NCBI GenBank assembly: GCA_018813765.1 | Contig: JAHJBC010000013.1 | Span: forward strand, 62,001 to 126,000 | Reading direction: 5' to 3' | DNA: 64,000 bases | Origin: Gammaproteobacteria bacterium | GTDB taxonomy: Bacteria > Pseudomonadota > Gammaproteobacteria > Burkholderiales > Gallionellaceae | Position numbers and translations under genes: made by a program | Shown here: positions 44,316 to 53,075 of the stretch, in pieces | How the letters are laid out: each line of letters begins with the position of its first letter | How positions within the stretch are numbered: the first letter of the stretch is position 1 | Notes under the pieces: generated by a model | Told to the model about the DNA's origin: nothing | Database searches by the model: none | The model's input: the letters and a program-made list of their open reading frames with translations, nothing else

Positions 44316-47300
44316 ATGACTAACCACATCGCCCTCGACCCCACCCGCAGTGTCGTCGTCGAAGCCTGCGCCGGCAGCGGCAAGACCTGGTTGCTGGTGT
44401 CGCGCATGGTTCGCCTGCTGCTGGACGGGGCGCAACCTTCGCAGATACTTGCCATCACTTTCACGCGCAAGGCGGCGCAGGAGATGCAGGCGCGCCTGCA
44501 GCAATGGTTGCGCGATCTAGCGTTGGGCGATGAGGCGTCGGTGCGAACCTTCTTCGCCGAGCGCGGTATCCCGGAGCTGGGTGACGAGCAAATACAGCGC
44601 GCCCGCAATCTATACAAGGAAGTGCTGCTGGCCCAGCCCGGCATCACTATCAGCACCTTCCACGGCTGGTTCATGCAGGTGTTGCAGCGCGCGCCGTTGA
44701 ATGCCGACGTGATGCAGGGCTTGTCGCTGCTGGAACGCGCGGGAGCCGAGCAGGAGGAAGCCTGGGAAGAATTGCTGGAGCAGATGCGCAAGCAGCCGGA
44801 CGGTACGGAAGCGCAGTACATGCAAAGGCTGTTCGGTGAATACGGCCTGTTCACTGCGCGCAAACTGCTGTTCAACTTCCTTGGCAAACGCGCCGAGTGG
44901 TGGGCCTACACGCAGGGGCAGGTCGATACGCTGGCTTTCGCATTGAATAAACTGCGCCACGACCTCGATGTGGATATGGAGTTCGATCCGGTGGAAGACT
45001 GGGGCATGTGCGGCATCAGCGAGGAGTCGCTGTTTGCCTTCATCCACTATCTGGGGCGCGACGGCACCGAGGTGCAGAAGGGGAAAGCCGGTGAGCTGGA
45101 GCGCGCCTGGACCGACACCGCGCCCGAGTCGCGCTTCGATGTCATCTGGCCGCTGCTGTTCACGCAGGCAGGCGAACCGCGCAAACTCAAGGCGACCAAG
45201 AAGCAGGATGAAACGAAATTCAGCAAGGTGCTGTCCATGCTGCACGAGAACATGCAGATGGTGCGCGATATCCTTGCCGACCAGCAGGCATTCCGTCACA
45301 ACGAAGCCGTGCTGCATTGCGGTGTCGCCTTCCTCGACCGCTATCAGGCGCTCAAGGCACAAAAGCAGCAGATGGATTTTTCCGATCTGGAATGGCAACT
45401 GTGCCGCCTGCTGCAACAGAGCGAACACGCCGAGACCATGCAATACAAGCTCGACAGCCGCTACCGCCATGTGCTGCTGGACGAGTTCCAGGACACCAAC
45501 CCGCTGCAATGGCAGATATTGCGCGCGTGGTTCGATGCGGCGGTGGCGGTGGATTCGCAACCCACCGTGTTCGTCGTCGGCGACCCCAAACAATCCATCT
45601 ACCGCTTCCGCCGCGCCGACGCGCGCCTGTTCGGCGTGGCGCGCGAATACCTGCAGGAACATTTCGCCGCCGCGACCCTGGGCAACAGCCTCACACGCCG
45701 CAACGCGCAGCCGGTGGTCGATGCGGTGAATGCAGTGTTTCGCGAACAGCCGGATGGTTTCGAGTTCGTCGAGCACCAGACACACCAGAAGGAGTTGCCT
45801 GGTTATGTGCTGGTGTTGCCGCTGGCAGATGTTGAGCATAATAAAGCGGTGGTCATGGAGAAAATGCCTCCACTTTTGTTGCGCGATCCGTTAACTACTT
45901 CAAGAGTTGATGCGGCAGAAGGAGCGCGCGAAATTGAGGCAGAGCAGTTCGCTGCTCATATTGCTCGAATCGTGAGTAACTGGGTTGTGACTGAAGAGGG
46001 TAGAGAGCGCCGGGCCAACTACGGCGACATCATGGTGCTGGTGCGCAGCCGTACCCATCTGCAAGTGTACGAAGAAGCCCTGCGCGCAAGACATATTCCC
46101 TTCCTCAGCTCACGGCGCGGCGGCCTGCTCGATGCGCTGGAAGCAGAAGACGTACAGGCGCTGCTGACTTTCCTCATCACCCCCTTTGCAGACATCAAAC
46201 TGGCGCAGGTGCTGCGCACGCCGATCTTTTCGTGCAGCGATGGTGATCTGATGAGCTTGGCGCTAAATAGTGCCAAGTTCGGAACACTGAGTAGCGAGGG
46301 TGGCGCGGAGGTTTCTGCGCAGCACGCAGCACTCAGCACTCACCTTTCCTGGTGGCAACGCCTGCAATATTTGGAAACACCATCGCCTGCATTAAGCCGC
46401 GCCGCCGAACTACTGCAACGCTGGCTCGCCCTCGCCGACAAACTCCCCGTGCACGACCTGCTCGACCGCATCTATTTCGAAGGCGACGTACTTGCGCGCT
46501 ACAGCGCCGTGCTGCCGCCCGAGATGCGCGCCAAGGCCACTGCCAACCTGCACGCCTTCATGGAGATCGCGCTGAGCGTGGATGCCGGCCGCTACCCCAG
46601 CCTGCCGCGCTTCCTGCAAGAGTTGCGCGAGCTGCGCGACAGCAGCGACGACGCACCCGACGAAGGCAAGCTCGGCACGGCGGGCGACGCAGTGCGCATC
46701 TACACCGTGCATGAATCCAAAGGTCTGGAAGCGCCTATCGTCTGGCTGCTCGACGCGAACGCGGAGAAAATGAATAGAGACGGCAACGACGTGCTGCTGG
46801 ATTGGCCCACCCACGAGCCGCAGCCCCTGCATTTCTCCCTCTACACCGACCAGGCCTCGCGCGGCAAGAAACGCGCACCCTTGTTCGAACAGGACGCCGC
46901 CCAGCAAGCGCGTGAAGAAATGAACCTGCTCTACGTCGCCATGACCCGTGCCCAGCAGGCGCTCATCGTCAGCGGCAACAGCAAGGGCGAAGACAAGGAA
47001 GAAAAGAAGAAAACTCTATCGTGGTACGACCGCATCGCTGAGGTGGGTGGTGAGCAGCAGAATCCACTATTTACCGCTACTACTATTGCACTAGAGGTTG
47101 ATAGAGCAAGGGAGGCTGCGATTTTTGTGAAAACAGCTTTGCCAGCTATATGCCCCTCTGGTAAACGCACTGCTCGCAACACCGCCCAACAACAGCGCGG
47201 TATCTGGCTGCATGCTATTTTGCAACACATCACCGATATCTCCCCACGCCCATCGAGTGGTGGGCTTGGGGTGGGGAAATACTTGATACCACCTCGCGCT

Positions 47301-47657
47301 GAACTTCAAACGCATCTCGCCATTCCTTCAGGTGAAATGGAATCGCTCTGGCAGCAAGCACAGCGTTTACTTACTTTGCCGCAACTCGTGCGCTTTTTTG
47401 ACGCCCAGCAATACCGCAGTGCTTGCAACGAGATACCCTACATCAATGCCAAAGGAGAGCTGAAACGCATCGACCGTCTGGTGGAATTCGATGGGGAGGT
47501 GTGGGTGCTGGATTACAAGCTTGGTGGTAGCGAAGATGCAGCACGGTACCATGCGCAGATGGTGGAATATCGGATCGCTATGCAATCGGTGTATGCAGAT
47601 AAGATGGTGCGCAGTGCAATAGTGTTCTCAGATGGAAAATTGGAAGAGGTGGCGTAG
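44316..47657 (+). CDS. addA: AddA-like helicase-nuclease (UvrD superfamily)
   Basis: An 1113-residue SF1 helicase with C-terminal nuclease. Motifs: Walker A EACAGSGKTWLL (16-27), ITFTRKAAQEMQARL (motif Ia), STFHGWF, motif II VLLDEFQDTNPLQW, GDPKQSIYRFRRAD (III) and YTVHESKGLEAPIVWLL (V), MTRAQQAL (VI). The nuclease end has RIDRLVEFDGEVWVLDYKLGG. It acts with AddB in recombinational repair of DNA ends. A repeat-derived stretch (SPRPSSGGLGVGKYL) lies before the nuclease domain. GC content falls in short patches (about 45.84-46.0 and 47.04-47.15 kb). Confidence 0.92.
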   Translation: MTNHIALDPTRSVVVEACAGSGKTWLLVSRMVRLLLDGAQPSQILAITFTRKAAQEMQARLQQWLRDLALGDEASVRTFFAERGIPELGDEQIQRARNLYKEVLLAQPGITISTFHGWFMQVLQRAPLNADVMQGLSLLERAGAEQEEAWEELLEQMRKQPDGTEAQYMQRLFGEYGLFTARKLLFNFLGKRAEWWAYTQGQVDTLAFALNKLRHDLDVDMEFDPVEDWGMCGISEESLFAFIHYLGRDGTEVQKGKAGELERAWTDTAPESRFDVIWPLLFTQAGEPRKLKATKKQDETKFSKVLSMLHENMQMVRDILADQQAFRHNEAVLHCGVAFLDRYQALKAQKQQMDFSDLEWQLCRLLQQSEHAETMQYKLDSRYRHVLLDEFQDTNPLQWQILRAWFDAAVAVDSQPTVFVVGDPKQSIYRFRRADARLFGVAREYLQEHFAAATLGNSLTRRNAQPVVDAVNAVFREQPDGFEFVEHQTHQKELPGYVLVLPLADVEHNKAVVMEKMPPLLLRDPLTTSRVDAAEGAREIEAEQFAAHIARIVSNWVVTEEGRERRANYGDIMVLVRSRTHLQVYEEALRARHIPFLSSRRGGLLDALEAEDVQALLTFLITPFADIKLAQVLRTPIFSCSDGDLMSLALNSAKFGTLSSEGGAEVSAQHAALSTHLSWWQRLQYLETPSPALSRAAELLQRWLALADKLPVHDLLDRIYFEGDVLARYSAVLPPEMRAKATANLHAFMEIALSVDAGRYPSLPRFLQELRELRDSSDDAPDEGKLGTAGDAVRIYTVHESKGLEAPIVWLLDANAEKMNRDGNDVLLDWPTHEPQPLHFSLYTDQASRGKKRAPLFEQDAAQQAREEMNLLYVAMTRAQQALIVSGNSKGEDKEEKKKTLSWYDRIAEVGGEQQNPLFTATTIALEVDRAREAAIFVKTALPAICPSGKRTARNTAQQQRGIWLHAILQHITDISPRPSSGGLGVGKYLIPPRAELQTHLAIPSGEMESLWQQAQRLLTLPQLVRFFDAQQYRSACNEIPYINAKGELKRIDRLVEFDGEVWVLDYKLGGSEDAARYHAQMVEYRIAMQSVYADKMVRSAIVFSDGKLEEVA
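47241..47276. repeat. Small palindromic repeat inside addA
   Basis: TCCCCACGCCCATCGAGTGG and TGGGCTTGGGGTGGGGA form an imperfect hairpin. It encodes SPRPSSGGLGVG in frame in the linker before the AddA nuclease domain. Confidence 0.65.
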
Positions 47658-47687
47658 GGAAATACTGACCTCTCGCAAGAGACATAT

Positions 47688-48536
47688 CTATGAAATCAGC
47701 AGATACCCGCACCTGCAAAACCATTCAGATTCGGCAAGTGCGCGGTACATTGCGGCTTTCCACGAATTAGGGTCTGCGGCTGTACGACTATCAGCTTCTC
47801 GTACAAGATGGATGTGCACCTCATGACTGTGTCCGCGTTGGCCAATTGTCAGAAGACCATGCTTGATGTCCACTAATTCTGCAGATGCTTGCGCTCCATA
47901 TAGGTTGGCTAATTCGTATGTCACGAAATGGTTACGCAACCGTTGTTTTTTGACAGCACTCCAATTTTCTGGAGGTGTCGCCGAATAGCTGATTGAAGGA
48001 GGTTGAGTTTGTCCAATAACGGCGGTTAGCCAAACATCTTTACCGAGATCATCAAAATAGGGATGAAATGTTTGCTCCTCTGCATTTACGGGCTGATGAG
48101 CATGCTTTAACTTATTGCAATCTGCGCACGCTGGGACGAGGTTCAATGGGGAGACGGCTAAGGCAGGGTGTTTTGTTTTTGCGAGATAGTGGTCAAGAGT
48201 TGAAACTACGCGCTGGCCGCACAAAGGACAAATGCCATGGGGGGCGGCCATCTTTATTTGATCGTAGATATAGCGGTTTTTTGATCCTTTGCGAACAAAC
48301 GACTCTGTGTACAAAGATTCCATTTCCTTGCCAGTAACTTTTCCGCTGACAATGGTTTCTTCTTTGATCACGTGCAACTGACCTGCTTGCCCGTGTATTT
48401 GATATGCATATTCAGCTTGTTCAATAGCTGGTGCAATAGACAATAGACGAGCCTTTAGCTCAATATCTTGTCGACTCGCTGCACATGCTTCAAACACTGT
48501 GCGAGCCTGAAATGGTGGCTTAGGTAAGGTTTTCAT
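47688..48536 (-). CDS. HNH endonuclease of a Septu-like defence pair (PtuB-like)
   Basis: A 282-residue protein from ATG 48534-48536, overlapping the upstream ATPase gene by 17 bases. The HNH site is clear: CPLC (103-106), TLDHYLAKTKHPALAVSPLNLVPACADCN (113-141), i.e. two C-x2-C zinc pairs around a D-H pair and a final Asn. The LDHY-L-P/A-K...NLVPACxDCN pattern is the one seen in PtuB nucleases. It would cut DNA or RNA on infection when released by its ATPase partner. GC content is lower than in addA. It converges on addA with a 30-base gap. Confidence 0.82.
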   Translation of the reverse strand: MKTLPKPPFQARTVFEACAASRQDIELKARLLSIAPAIEQAEYAYQIHGQAGQLHVIKEETIVSGKVTGKEMESLYTESFVRKGSKNRYIYDQIKMAAPHGICPLCGQRVVSTLDHYLAKTKHPALAVSPLNLVPACADCNKLKHAHQPVNAEEQTFHPYFDDLGKDVWLTAVIGQTQPPSISYSATPPENWSAVKKQRLRNHFVTYELANLYGAQASAELVDIKHGLLTIGQRGHSHEVHIHLVREADSRTAADPNSWKAAMYRALAESEWFCRCGYLLIS

Positions 48537-50115
48537 CGTTGTCGCTGCTATGTGTTGCACGGTTAGCAAGCAAACCCCTTACGTGAGCTCGTGCTTCAAC
48601 GCCAAGTTGATTTGAAAAGTGGGCAAGTACGCTTTCATAACTGGCGTTGCTGTTTTCTATGGAACTTCTGAGGAGGTTATGAAAGCCAGCCTTTGTGACC
48701 TCAAAGCCGAACACCTCGCGGGTGAGTACGCCAACATTTTCACCAAATGTTTCAATAGTCGGCCTTTCTGCGGTAGCAACGGTGCCAGAACGCCGCAATT
48801 TCCAAGCGCAAGAGCGAGGAACTTCTTGTAGTACTACGGGTGAGTGTGTGGCAATTAAGGCCAAGCCATTTCGCTTGATCAGCAGGTCGGCAACACTACG
48901 AATAAATGCCGAAAGCAAAGGAGGGTGGAGATGACCTTCTGGCTCATCTAAAATTACCAATGTGCGTTCGTCTACAAGCTCGACTAATCGAGTAATTGTG
49001 AGAAGAACAATTGCGTGGCCAGAGCTGAGTTTTGAAAACAGTTTTTGAGCTATCGATTTCCATTCTGTTTCTGGCAAATCGAGCAGTTGTGTGACGTTTG
49101 CTTCCGCGAATAAAGGATCAACTTCAAGAGTTCCTACTGCTGCACGCCATCTTTCAGAGCGCAACCCAACGCGACAAACTTCTAGGCTATTAACGAAATC
49201 ATCGGCAAGCATACTTGGTGTTTTAACCTGAGTAACTACCGTTTCAGCATCTGACTCCGCCTCCCTAATTGTTTTTTTATACCGAAGTCCAACTAGAGTT
49301 GAACGAACAACCGATGGGTCTGATTCGGGGAGGTCGAAATCATCGAAGATGCTAAATGAAACTAATACGAGTCCTGCGAAAGACCATTTATCCTTGTTGA
49401 ATCCGAGTTGGTGCAACTCGCCGCAAGATTGATCACTGCCCATGCTACCCAGAATCGCTTTGGTTAGACTCTGTAAGCATCGTGTTTTTCCAACGCCATT
49501 ACGGCCGATTAAGACATGGACATTTGATGGAGGCTCGGAGTTTGGTTTTACAGAAAAACCCAAAATTGGGGGCGTCTCGGTGCTTTCAGTGTTAGTTGGG
49601 AGAACATACTCGAATTCAAAATTTGTTAACTCTGCATTGCCGTGCGCCAATCGGTTCAGTCGATTGCGAACATTCTCTTCAGAAATGTATCGAAGCAATG
49701 ACTGTTGCATGACTGGCTCATTTTTATTCGCAGTAAATATTGAAAGATCAAATGCACAATCTCGGAGCCCAGTAAGTATGGCTTTTCGAAATGATGGTTC
49801 GATTTCATTTAGCGTTTCGTAAAAATTGTCTCCCTGACCTAACGAAAAATTGGATGTATCTAATGAAGTGAAGGATGGCGGAAGCGTCGGCGTACGGAAT
49901 CCTCTCTCAATAGTACCCGTGGCCCCTCGCTCTCGTAGGCCAACCTCCCCAATCTTTATTGAACCAGGTTGATATTGGTTGCCTTTTGAATCGAAGATAA
50001 TTACGGTAAACATTGTTCGAAATGCAAACCAATCATCCCAAAAGTCAGATATGAGATAAACGTGCTCCTTGACTTCCTTTGGTATTTCACTGGAATTCAT
50101 AACAATTGAGAACAT
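48520..50115 (-). CDS. AAA/ABC-type ATPase of a Septu-like defence pair (PtuA-like), with long N-terminal extension
   Basis: A 531-residue ATPase. Walker A is IGRNGVGKT (204-211), a signature-like LSSGH precedes Walker B TLVILDEPEGHLHPPLL, and a His switch is in LIATHSPVVL. This is the SMC/OLD-like ABC ATPase fold of PtuA. The first ~195 residues, before Walker A, are an extra domain I do not recognise. Codon use and base composition (visibly AT-rich, e.g. runs of A and T) differ from neighbours, suggesting recent transfer. The start at 50115 or ATG 50100 (MNSSEIP) is uncertain. It is upstream of and overlaps the HNH gene. Confidence 0.78.
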   Translation of the reverse strand: MFSIVMNSSEIPKEVKEHVYLISDFWDDWFAFRTMFTVIIFDSKGNQYQPGSIKIGEVGLRERGATGTIERGFRTPTLPPSFTSLDTSNFSLGQGDNFYETLNEIEPSFRKAILTGLRDCAFDLSIFTANKNEPVMQQSLLRYISEENVRNRLNRLAHGNAELTNFEFEYVLPTNTESTETPPILGFSVKPNSEPPSNVHVLIGRNGVGKTRCLQSLTKAILGSMGSDQSCGELHQLGFNKDKWSFAGLVLVSFSIFDDFDLPESDPSVVRSTLVGLRYKKTIREAESDAETVVTQVKTPSMLADDFVNSLEVCRVGLRSERWRAAVGTLEVDPLFAEANVTQLLDLPETEWKSIAQKLFSKLSSGHAIVLLTITRLVELVDERTLVILDEPEGHLHPPLLSAFIRSVADLLIKRNGLALIATHSPVVLQEVPRSCAWKLRRSGTVATAERPTIETFGENVGVLTREVFGFEVTKAGFHNLLRSSIENSNASYESVLAHFSNQLGVEARAHVRGLLANRATHSSDNDENLT

Positions 50116-50246
50116 TGCACGCCCCGATCAATATTTTGGTGTTTGATTGTACCTACATGGGTATGAATTTCGACATTGAAAATTGTTTGCCCTTCTTAAG
50201 GCTGGTGGCGAAGCTGTGAATCGAAATGCACCGGAAGTGAATTGTT

Positions 50247-50738
50247 TCACGGTTGCTTCTTCAACGAAATCGTCAGCTTGAACTTCGCCACTGGTTCGTC
50301 ACTCAACGACGGCACGGTGGCGACAACATCAAGTTGTTTTTCGACCCTCTCCTCCGATGCCGTAGCCAGTGCAACCAGTTCGGCGATCTCCTTGCCCTGA
50401 TCGCAGATGAAATGCACATCGCCCTCCGCGCGCTTGAGGAACTCGGCCTGGAAATCCTTGAACACCATGGCGATGGGTGTGCGCTGTTGCCGGATGAGGT
50501 ACATGGCGTAGGCGCCGGGTGCGACGTCCGCGCCGATGCAGAGCGCACCGAAGTACATGGAGCCGAGGTGGTTCTTCGTCCTGCGCCGCAAAGGTATCTT
50601 GACCACCATGCGTTCGGGTGTGAGTTCGACGACCGAGACGCCGACGTAGAACAGCAGGGGAATTTTGGCGAGGCCGAACCAGCGCAGGTAGAAGGTCTCG
50701 CGCGTAGTTTCGCTGATCAGTTTGCGCGTCCAGTTCAT
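50247..50738 (-). CDS. Hot-dog fold protein, DUF4442 family (thioesterase-like)
   Basis: A 163-residue protein: LLFYVGVSVVELTPERMVVKIPLRRRTKNHLGSMYFGALCIGADVAPGAYAMYL. The NHLGSMYFGA segment is the position where hot-dog thioesterases place their active helix. Members of DUF4442 are taken to act on acyl-CoA or acyl-ACP, but no substrate is established. It is the last gene of the run from dacC-like to here, 79 bases after the small exported protein gene. Confidence 0.8.
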   Translation of the reverse strand: MNWTRKLISETTRETFYLRWFGLAKIPLLFYVGVSVVELTPERMVVKIPLRRRTKNHLGSMYFGALCIGADVAPGAYAMYLIRQQRTPIAMVFKDFQAEFLKRAEGDVHFICDQGKEIAELVALATASEERVEKQLDVVATVPSLSDEPVAKFKLTISLKKQP

Positions 50739-50817
50739 GTCGTCCGCATCGAGCTACCGGTTTCGCCGCCGTTGAATGGTGCAGGGGTGAGCGGGCCGAG
50801 CGAAAAAACAGCCATAT

Positions 50818-51189
50818 CTATTTTGATGCGCTCTCTGCGGCGGGAATTTTCAGGCTGTCGAAAAACGGTTTTACCGTCCTGGGGTCGCAGAACTGGGAGA
50901 TCAGTCCTTCTGTGTCTTCTTCGACGCTGACCACGTAGAAACGTGTCTTGTCCGGCATGCGGACTTCGTGGAATGGGATGGTCTGGTTGCCTCGTTTGAT
51001 CGGGTCGGCATGGTAGGCGATGATGATGGGCGGCATGCCGTTGCTGCAAATGCGCGGCACCAGATCCAGGTGCTCCTCCTTTTTGAACAGATGCTTTGAG
51101 GTCACCTCATCCGATGCTGATGCCGTATTGGGCAATAACAGAAAGAGTGCGGTCAGCAGCAGTGTTGCAGCAGAACGGATTCTGTTCAA
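50818..51189 (-). CDS. Small exported protein of unknown function
   Basis: A 123-residue protein with a clear signal peptide (MNRIRSAATLLLTALFLLLP, cleavage about ASA-SD). The mature part has two cysteines (RICSNG, SQFCDPR) that could form a disulfide and a compact beta-rich pattern (PIIIAYHADPI, TRFYVVSVEEDTEG). I do not recognise the family. It lies 21 bases after lipB on the same strand. Confidence 0.68.
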   Translation of the reverse strand: MNRIRSAATLLLTALFLLLPNTASASDEVTSKHLFKKEEHLDLVPRICSNGMPPIIIAYHADPIKRGNQTIPFHEVRMPDKTRFYVVSVEEDTEGLISQFCDPRTVKPFFDSLKIPAAESASK

Positions 51190-51210
51190 TTTGTTCTCCT
51201 GTCGATGTGA

Positions 51211-51861
51211 TCAAGTGATGGTTCGGCTGTTTTTCTTGTCCAGATGCCGCTGCAAACCATGCACCAGGTTCTGGGTGAGTTGCGCCTGCAGTTCTTCCCA
51301 CGGTACGGTGATGCCGTATTCGATGGCCTGGGTGACGCGCAGTCCCTGATGGCCGCAGGGGTTGATGTTTTCGAAGGGGGTGAGATCCATGTCTACGTTG
51401 AACGACAGGCCGTGGTAGCTGCAACCGTTCTTGATCTTCAGGCCCAGCGCGGCGATCTTGTCACCGTCTACATAGACGCCGGGCGCATCTTCGCGGCCTT
51501 CCGCATGCACGCCGTATTCGGCGAGCAGGTCGATGACGGCTTGTTCCATCAGGCGCACCAGTTCGCGCACGTTGATCTTCCAGCGGCGCAGGTCGAGCAG
51601 CAGGTAGGCGACGATCTGGCCGGGACCGTGGTAGGTGATCTGGCCGCCGCGGTCGATCTTGACGACCGGGATGGAGGTGGGATTCAGCAGGTGTTCCGGC
51701 TTGCCGGCCTGGCCCTGGGTGTAGGTGGGCGGATGCTGCAGCAGCCAGATCTCGTCCACGGTGTCCGCGGTGCGTTCGGCGGTGAATTTTTGCATGGCGC
51801 GCCAGGTCGGCTCGTAGTCGATTTGGCCCAGTGCCTTGATGTGTATCGGTGGATGTTGCAT
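51211..51861 (-). CDS. lipB: Octanoyl-[ACP]:protein octanoyltransferase
   Basis: Transfers octanoate from ACP to the lipoyl domains of 2-oxo acid dehydrogenases and GcvH. From ATG 51859-51861 the protein has 216 residues, with the catalytic Cys169 (NPCGHQGLR) and Lys135 (VDGDKIAALGLKI), plus RGGQITYHGPGQIVAY. A start five codons earlier (51876) is possible, but GGGAGAAATTT just before 51861 is a good ribosome-binding site. That site is part of a palindromic repeat. LipA, usually the next gene, is not found here. Confidence 0.95.
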   Translation of the reverse strand: MQHPPIHIKALGQIDYEPTWRAMQKFTAERTADTVDEIWLLQHPPTYTQGQAGKPEHLLNPTSIPVVKIDRGGQITYHGPGQIVAYLLLDLRRWKINVRELVRLMEQAVIDLLAEYGVHAEGREDAPGVYVDGDKIAALGLKIKNGCSYHGLSFNVDMDLTPFENINPCGHQGLRVTQAIEYGITVPWEELQAQLTQNLVHGLQRHLDKKNSRTIT

Positions 51862-51868
51862 AAATTTC

Positions 51869-51940
51869 TCCCTCATCCCAACCCTTCTCCCAGAGGGAGA
51901 AGGACTTAACCCCCCTCACCCGGAGGGAGAGGGGGCAGGG
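51869..51940. repeat. C/G-rich palindromic repeat between ybeD and lipB
   Basis: CCCTCATCCCAACCCTTCTCCC, a hairpin CTTCTCCCAGAGGGAGAAG, then CCCCTCACCCGGAGGGAGAGGG. Same family as the cysS and murA-hisG elements. Its end supplies the purine-rich sequence that precedes lipB. Confidence 0.83.
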
Positions 51941-51944
51941 TCAA

Positions 51945-52214
51945 TTACAGCACCATTTTAACCATCGGGTGCGAACTCAGGTCGCGGTACAGGTTGTCGA
52001 GCTGCTCGCGCGAGGTGGTGCGGATGGTGCAGGTGAGGCTGAGATATCTGGCGTTGCTGCTGCTGCGCATCTCGATGCTGGCGGCGTCGAAATCCGGCGC
52101 ATGCACTTGTACTACGGTGGCGATGGCTTGTGCGAAACCGGGTTTGTCTTCTCCAAACACCTTGATGGGGAAGTCGCAGGGGTATTCGATGAGTGATTGT
52201 TCAGGGGGGATCAT
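51945..52214 (-). CDS. ybeD: DUF493 family protein YbeD
   Basis: An 89-residue ferredoxin-like-fold protein: SLIEYPCDFPIKVFGEDKPGFAQAIATVV, then SSNARYLSLTCTIRTTSREQLDNLYRDLSSHPMVKMVL. The family is conserved beside lipB and dacA in proteobacteria and may act as a small regulatory protein; its function is not established. It overlaps the aminotransferase gene by ATGA at 52211-52214. Confidence 0.92.
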   Translation of the reverse strand: MIPPEQSLIEYPCDFPIKVFGEDKPGFAQAIATVVQVHAPDFDAASIEMRSSSNARYLSLTCTIRTTSREQLDNLYRDLSSHPMVKMVL

Positions 52215-53065
52215 TTGCGCATCACCTCGCGTTTGAAGGTCTGATACAGCGGATGCAGTTTCGCGAACATCGCCCCCGGTTTGCCGTTGCCGACCGGTTT
52301 GCCGTCCAGCGTGGTGATGGCGAGCACTTCCTTGGTGGATGAGGTCAGCAGCAGTTCGTCGGCATCGAACACCTCGGTCTTCGTTACGCGCCGCACTTTA
52401 TGCGGGATGTTGTTGGCGGCGGCGAGTTCGAGGATGACGTCGTAGGTGATGCCGGGCAGCATGAGGTTGTCCTTGGGCGGGGCGAGCAGGGTGCCGTTCT
52501 TCACCACGAAGATGTTGCTGGCCGCGCCTTCGGTGAGGAAGGCGTCATCGCGGATGAGGATGGCTTCGGCGCAACCGGCTTCGACCGCGGCCTGGCGCAG
52601 CAGCACGTTGGGCAGCAGCGCGATGGATTTGATGTCGCAGCGCAACCAGCGGTTGTCCTGCACGGTGACGCAGGCGATGCCGCTGGCGAGCAGTTCGGGC
52701 GGCGGTGTGGTGAGCGGGTTGCTCAGCACGAACACGGTGGGCGGCACCGGAGGATTGGGGAAGGCGTGATCGCGCTTGGCGACGCCGCGCGTAATGTGCA
52801 GGTAGAGGTACTGGTCTTCGGGTTCGTTGCGCTTGATGATCTCGTTGAGGATGCCGGTCCACTCGCGCTCGTTGTGCGGGTTCGGCAGCTTGATGCCGTC
52901 GAGGCTGTGTTGCAGGCGCTTGAGGTGTTCCGCCATGCGGAAGGCGCGGCGCGAATAGACGGGAATGACTTCGTACACGCCGTCGCCGAAGATGAAGCCG
53001 CGATCCAGCACGGATACCCTCGCCGCTTCGATCGGCATGAAGGCGCCATTCAGGTAGATGGTCAA
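52211..53065 (-). CDS. dat: D-amino-acid aminotransferase (class IV PLP enzyme)
   Basis: A 284-residue fold-type IV aminotransferase: YLNGAFMPIEAARVSVLDRGFIFGDGVYEVIPVY, PLP-binding Lys146 in DIKSIALLPNVLLRQAA, and the phosphate-binding EGAASNIFVVKNG. It would interconvert D-alanine and D-glutamate with their 2-oxo acids, supplying D-amino acids for peptidoglycan. Branched-chain or 4-amino-4-deoxychorismate specificity cannot be excluded from motifs alone. It follows the dacC-like gene by 10 bases, a conserved order (dacC-dat-ybeD-lipB). Confidence 0.88.
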   Translation of the reverse strand: MTIYLNGAFMPIEAARVSVLDRGFIFGDGVYEVIPVYSRRAFRMAEHLKRLQHSLDGIKLPNPHNEREWTGILNEIIKRNEPEDQYLYLHITRGVAKRDHAFPNPPVPPTVFVLSNPLTTPPPELLASGIACVTVQDNRWLRCDIKSIALLPNVLLRQAAVEAGCAEAILIRDDAFLTEGAASNIFVVKNGTLLAPPKDNLMLPGITYDVILELAAANNIPHKVRRVTKTEVFDADELLLTSSTKEVLAITTLDGKPVGNGKPGAMFAKLHPLYQTFKREVMRK

Positions 53066-53075
53066 GCTGTGCTCC

